DNA from: Roseofilum casamattae BLCC-M143
Lineage (GTDB): Bacteria > Cyanobacteriota > Cyanobacteriia > Cyanobacteriales > Desertifilaceae
Length of the DNA stretch: 64,000 bases
Direction: 5' to 3'
Assembly (NCBI RefSeq): GCF_030068455.1
Contig: NZ_JAQOSQ010000015.1
Coordinates: forward strand, 1 to 64,000
Translations under genes and position numbers: made by a program
The notes under the pieces: generated by a model
Seen by the model: the letters and a program-made list of their open reading frames with translations, nothing else
What the model was told of the DNA's origin: nothing
Databases searched by the model: none
In this document: one piece after another, positions 63,024-64,000 of the stretch
How the letters are laid out: every line of letters starts with the position of its first letter
Position numbering within the stretch: position 1 is the stretch's first letter

Positions 63024-63072
63024 TCACCTCAAACACAATTTTTTATCCAGGAATTAAAATCTTTTTAGGAAC

Positions 63073-63624
63073 TTATGTACAGAAAGCAAAACCCCATGGA
63101 ACAGGATCTCCATCTCTTAGCGACCTAGGTTGCAAACATTCAAATTGCTGAACTCTACTATTAACCACACCATAGTAGACAACATCACCAGTGTTCGTGC
63201 GCCCCAAACTAACCAACCCTACATCAGGGCAGGAGTCAATAATATCAGTCGCTATAGTATTTCTAAATGCGGGAGAAAACATCACATCTAAGATTCGTGG
63301 GTGACGTGCTTCAGAAGGTTTATCTCCCAGAGTAATTCCTAAGTGCTTATCTGTACCGGATGGTATTGCATCACGCCAACCTCTGTAAGGCATCTTTTCG
63401 TTGAATTCAAAAGAGACAGCAAAATCATGATTTTGGCGGATTTTTTGTTTAACGGCAGCTAAGGTATTAACACATTGACTGTTCTGTTTGGTCAGTGCAA
63501 GGGGGTTGATGGGTTGTATGGAGGGTAAGTTTCTAGCAACAGCAATGGGCGATGCAGCAAAGCTGAGGGAGAAGAGACTAGAAACCATCCATAGTTTGTG
63601 TTTTGTAGTTATCATGAATTTCAT
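63073..63624 (-). CDS. Secreted protein of unknown function
   Basis: A 183-residue precursor with a signal peptide (about 8-30, ending PIAVA). The mature part has four Cys and strands such as HDFAVSFEFNEKMPYRG and KHLGITLGDKPSEARHP. No family recognised. The start MKFMITTKH is chosen because longer readings would overlap the upstream YfaP-like gene. About 65 bases follow the stop of that gene. Probably cotranscribed with the 406-residue secreted protein 50 bases downstream. Confidence 0.6.
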   Translation of the reverse strand: MKFMITTKHKLWMVSSLFSLSFAASPIAVARNLPSIQPINPLALTKQNSQCVNTLAAVKQKIRQNHDFAVSFEFNEKMPYRGWRDAIPSGTDKHLGITLGDKPSEARHPRILDVMFSPAFRNTIATDIIDSCPDVGLVSLGRTNTGDVVYYGVVNSRVQQFECLQPRSLRDGDPVPWGFAFCT

Positions 63625-63689
63625 CCTATTTCTGGAATACTCATTTAGAGTTTGTTCTGGAAGAGACAAATGACTTTGATTCGACAAAG

Positions 63690-64000
63690 TCACCGATCTG
63701 GCAATGTAAATAACATCGACCACAGCGTGTCTGAGTTATCTACAAAATTTTGCAATGTTTGAGTTTTTCCTTGGATTTTTAGCGTTAGGGTAAATGGAAT
63801 AGGATTTTGATTATTTTCACAGCGTTGGAAAAGGTCTACCCCGATCGCATATTTCCCTGTAGGAGCTTCTCCAGGAGGCCAGAAAATGTTTTCTACGGGA
63901 GCGGTTGTCGTTTTCCTACAACCAGAATTAGCATCTACATCTAGTTGTCCTCCAGATGGAACTCGCCTGTTTTTATGATAGACTCTGCCTCCTTTCGGAT
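63690..64000 (-). CDS. YfaP/DUF2135-like protein, 3' end (partial)
   Basis: The frame enters from the right edge and ends at TGA. It reads GGRVYHKNRRVPSGGQLDVDA, then a Cys, ENIFWPPGEAPTGKYAIGV, a second Cys (LFQRCENN), and IPFTLTLKIQGKTQTLQNF. WPPGxAPxGxYxVxVD with two Cys is the characteristic run of YfaP (DUF2135) proteins. The N-terminal part, with any signal peptide, lies outside the window. Genes below it on the strand are also secreted, so it heads or belongs to this cluster. Confidence 0.75.
   Translation of the reverse strand, partial: PKGGRVYHKNRRVPSGGQLDVDANSGCRKTTTAPVENIFWPPGEAPTGKYAIGVDLFQRCENNQNPIPFTLTLKIQGKTQTLQNFVDNSDTLWSMLFTLPDR

Noticed and set aside
1-64000. tRNA, rRNA, tmRNA or 6S RNA genes
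   Set aside because: No TTCGA-type T-loop with a matching acceptor stem or rRNA core was recognised in the intergenic stretches; a covariance search would be needed to exclude small RNAs.

Overview
The window is almost certainly chromosomal DNA of a cyanobacterium. It is dense in the HIP1 octamer (GCGATCGC) and carries the allophycocyanin-type phycobiliprotein apcF, the photosystem II extrinsic protein psbU, the photosystem I biogenesis protein btpA, an NtcA-type glnA promoter, a WD40-fused Ser/Thr kinase, and CHAT and Uma2 proteins. Many secreted and signalling genes plus an exopolysaccharide block suggest a filamentous or mat-forming type; no species is named.

Layout. 1-478: C-terminal remnant of a transposase and a palindromic dispersed repeat. 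479-4400: Mth938-like protein, MoxR-type AAA ATPase, a PIN-domain gene behind an odd small ORF, a conserved hypothetical, a PD-(D/E)XK-like protein. 4408-8129: lrgB/lrgA, glnA with a clear NtcA promoter and a structured leader, and divergent apcF. 8308-16180: kinase-WD40, metallochaperone-like protein, DppC-type permease, Dabb protein, Ppx/GppA phosphatase, GAF-PAS-GGDEF-EAL protein. 16555-22131: large RTX calcium-binding protein, PLP-dependent lyase, acyl desaturase, Uma2 protein. 22839-31161: a TpsB outer-membrane transporter translationally coupled to an exported TPR-CHAT protein, convergent with a second, membrane-spanning CHAT-TPR protein and a secreted TPR protein, followed by an unknown small protein. 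31266-40183: retropepsin, Wzc-like tyrosine autokinase, Wza-like export protein, CX5R phosphatase, folP, and two tandem membrane-anchored SGNH-like proteins. 40144-44050: Ca2+/Na+ antiporter, small unknown, alpha/beta hydrolase, periplasmic binding protein, nuclease. 44179-48565: ATPase/TPR pair and a DUF4351-type gene with its 3' end duplicated. 48638-53565: NifS-like desulfurase, HlyD-type adaptor, FHA-cyclase, psbU. 53822-60004: small secreted peptide, CHASE2-PAS-GGDEF, VKOR-thioredoxin fusion plus a second thioredoxin, btpA, ruvA. 60148-64000: an apparent operon of secreted proteins (partial YfaP-like, two unknowns, M48 metalloprotease).

Themes: nitrogen-controlled glutamine synthesis; light harvesting and photosystem assembly; envelope and extracellular biology (RTX, TpsB/CHAT, EPS kinase plus phosphatase, M48 cluster); second-messenger signalling (two diguanylate cyclase-type proteins and one adenylate cyclase-type). 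The strongest candidates for an undescribed system are the TpsB/CHAT locus (22839-31161) and the coupled ATPase/TPR pair (44179-46862). All names rest on motif reading by eye; no database search was run.
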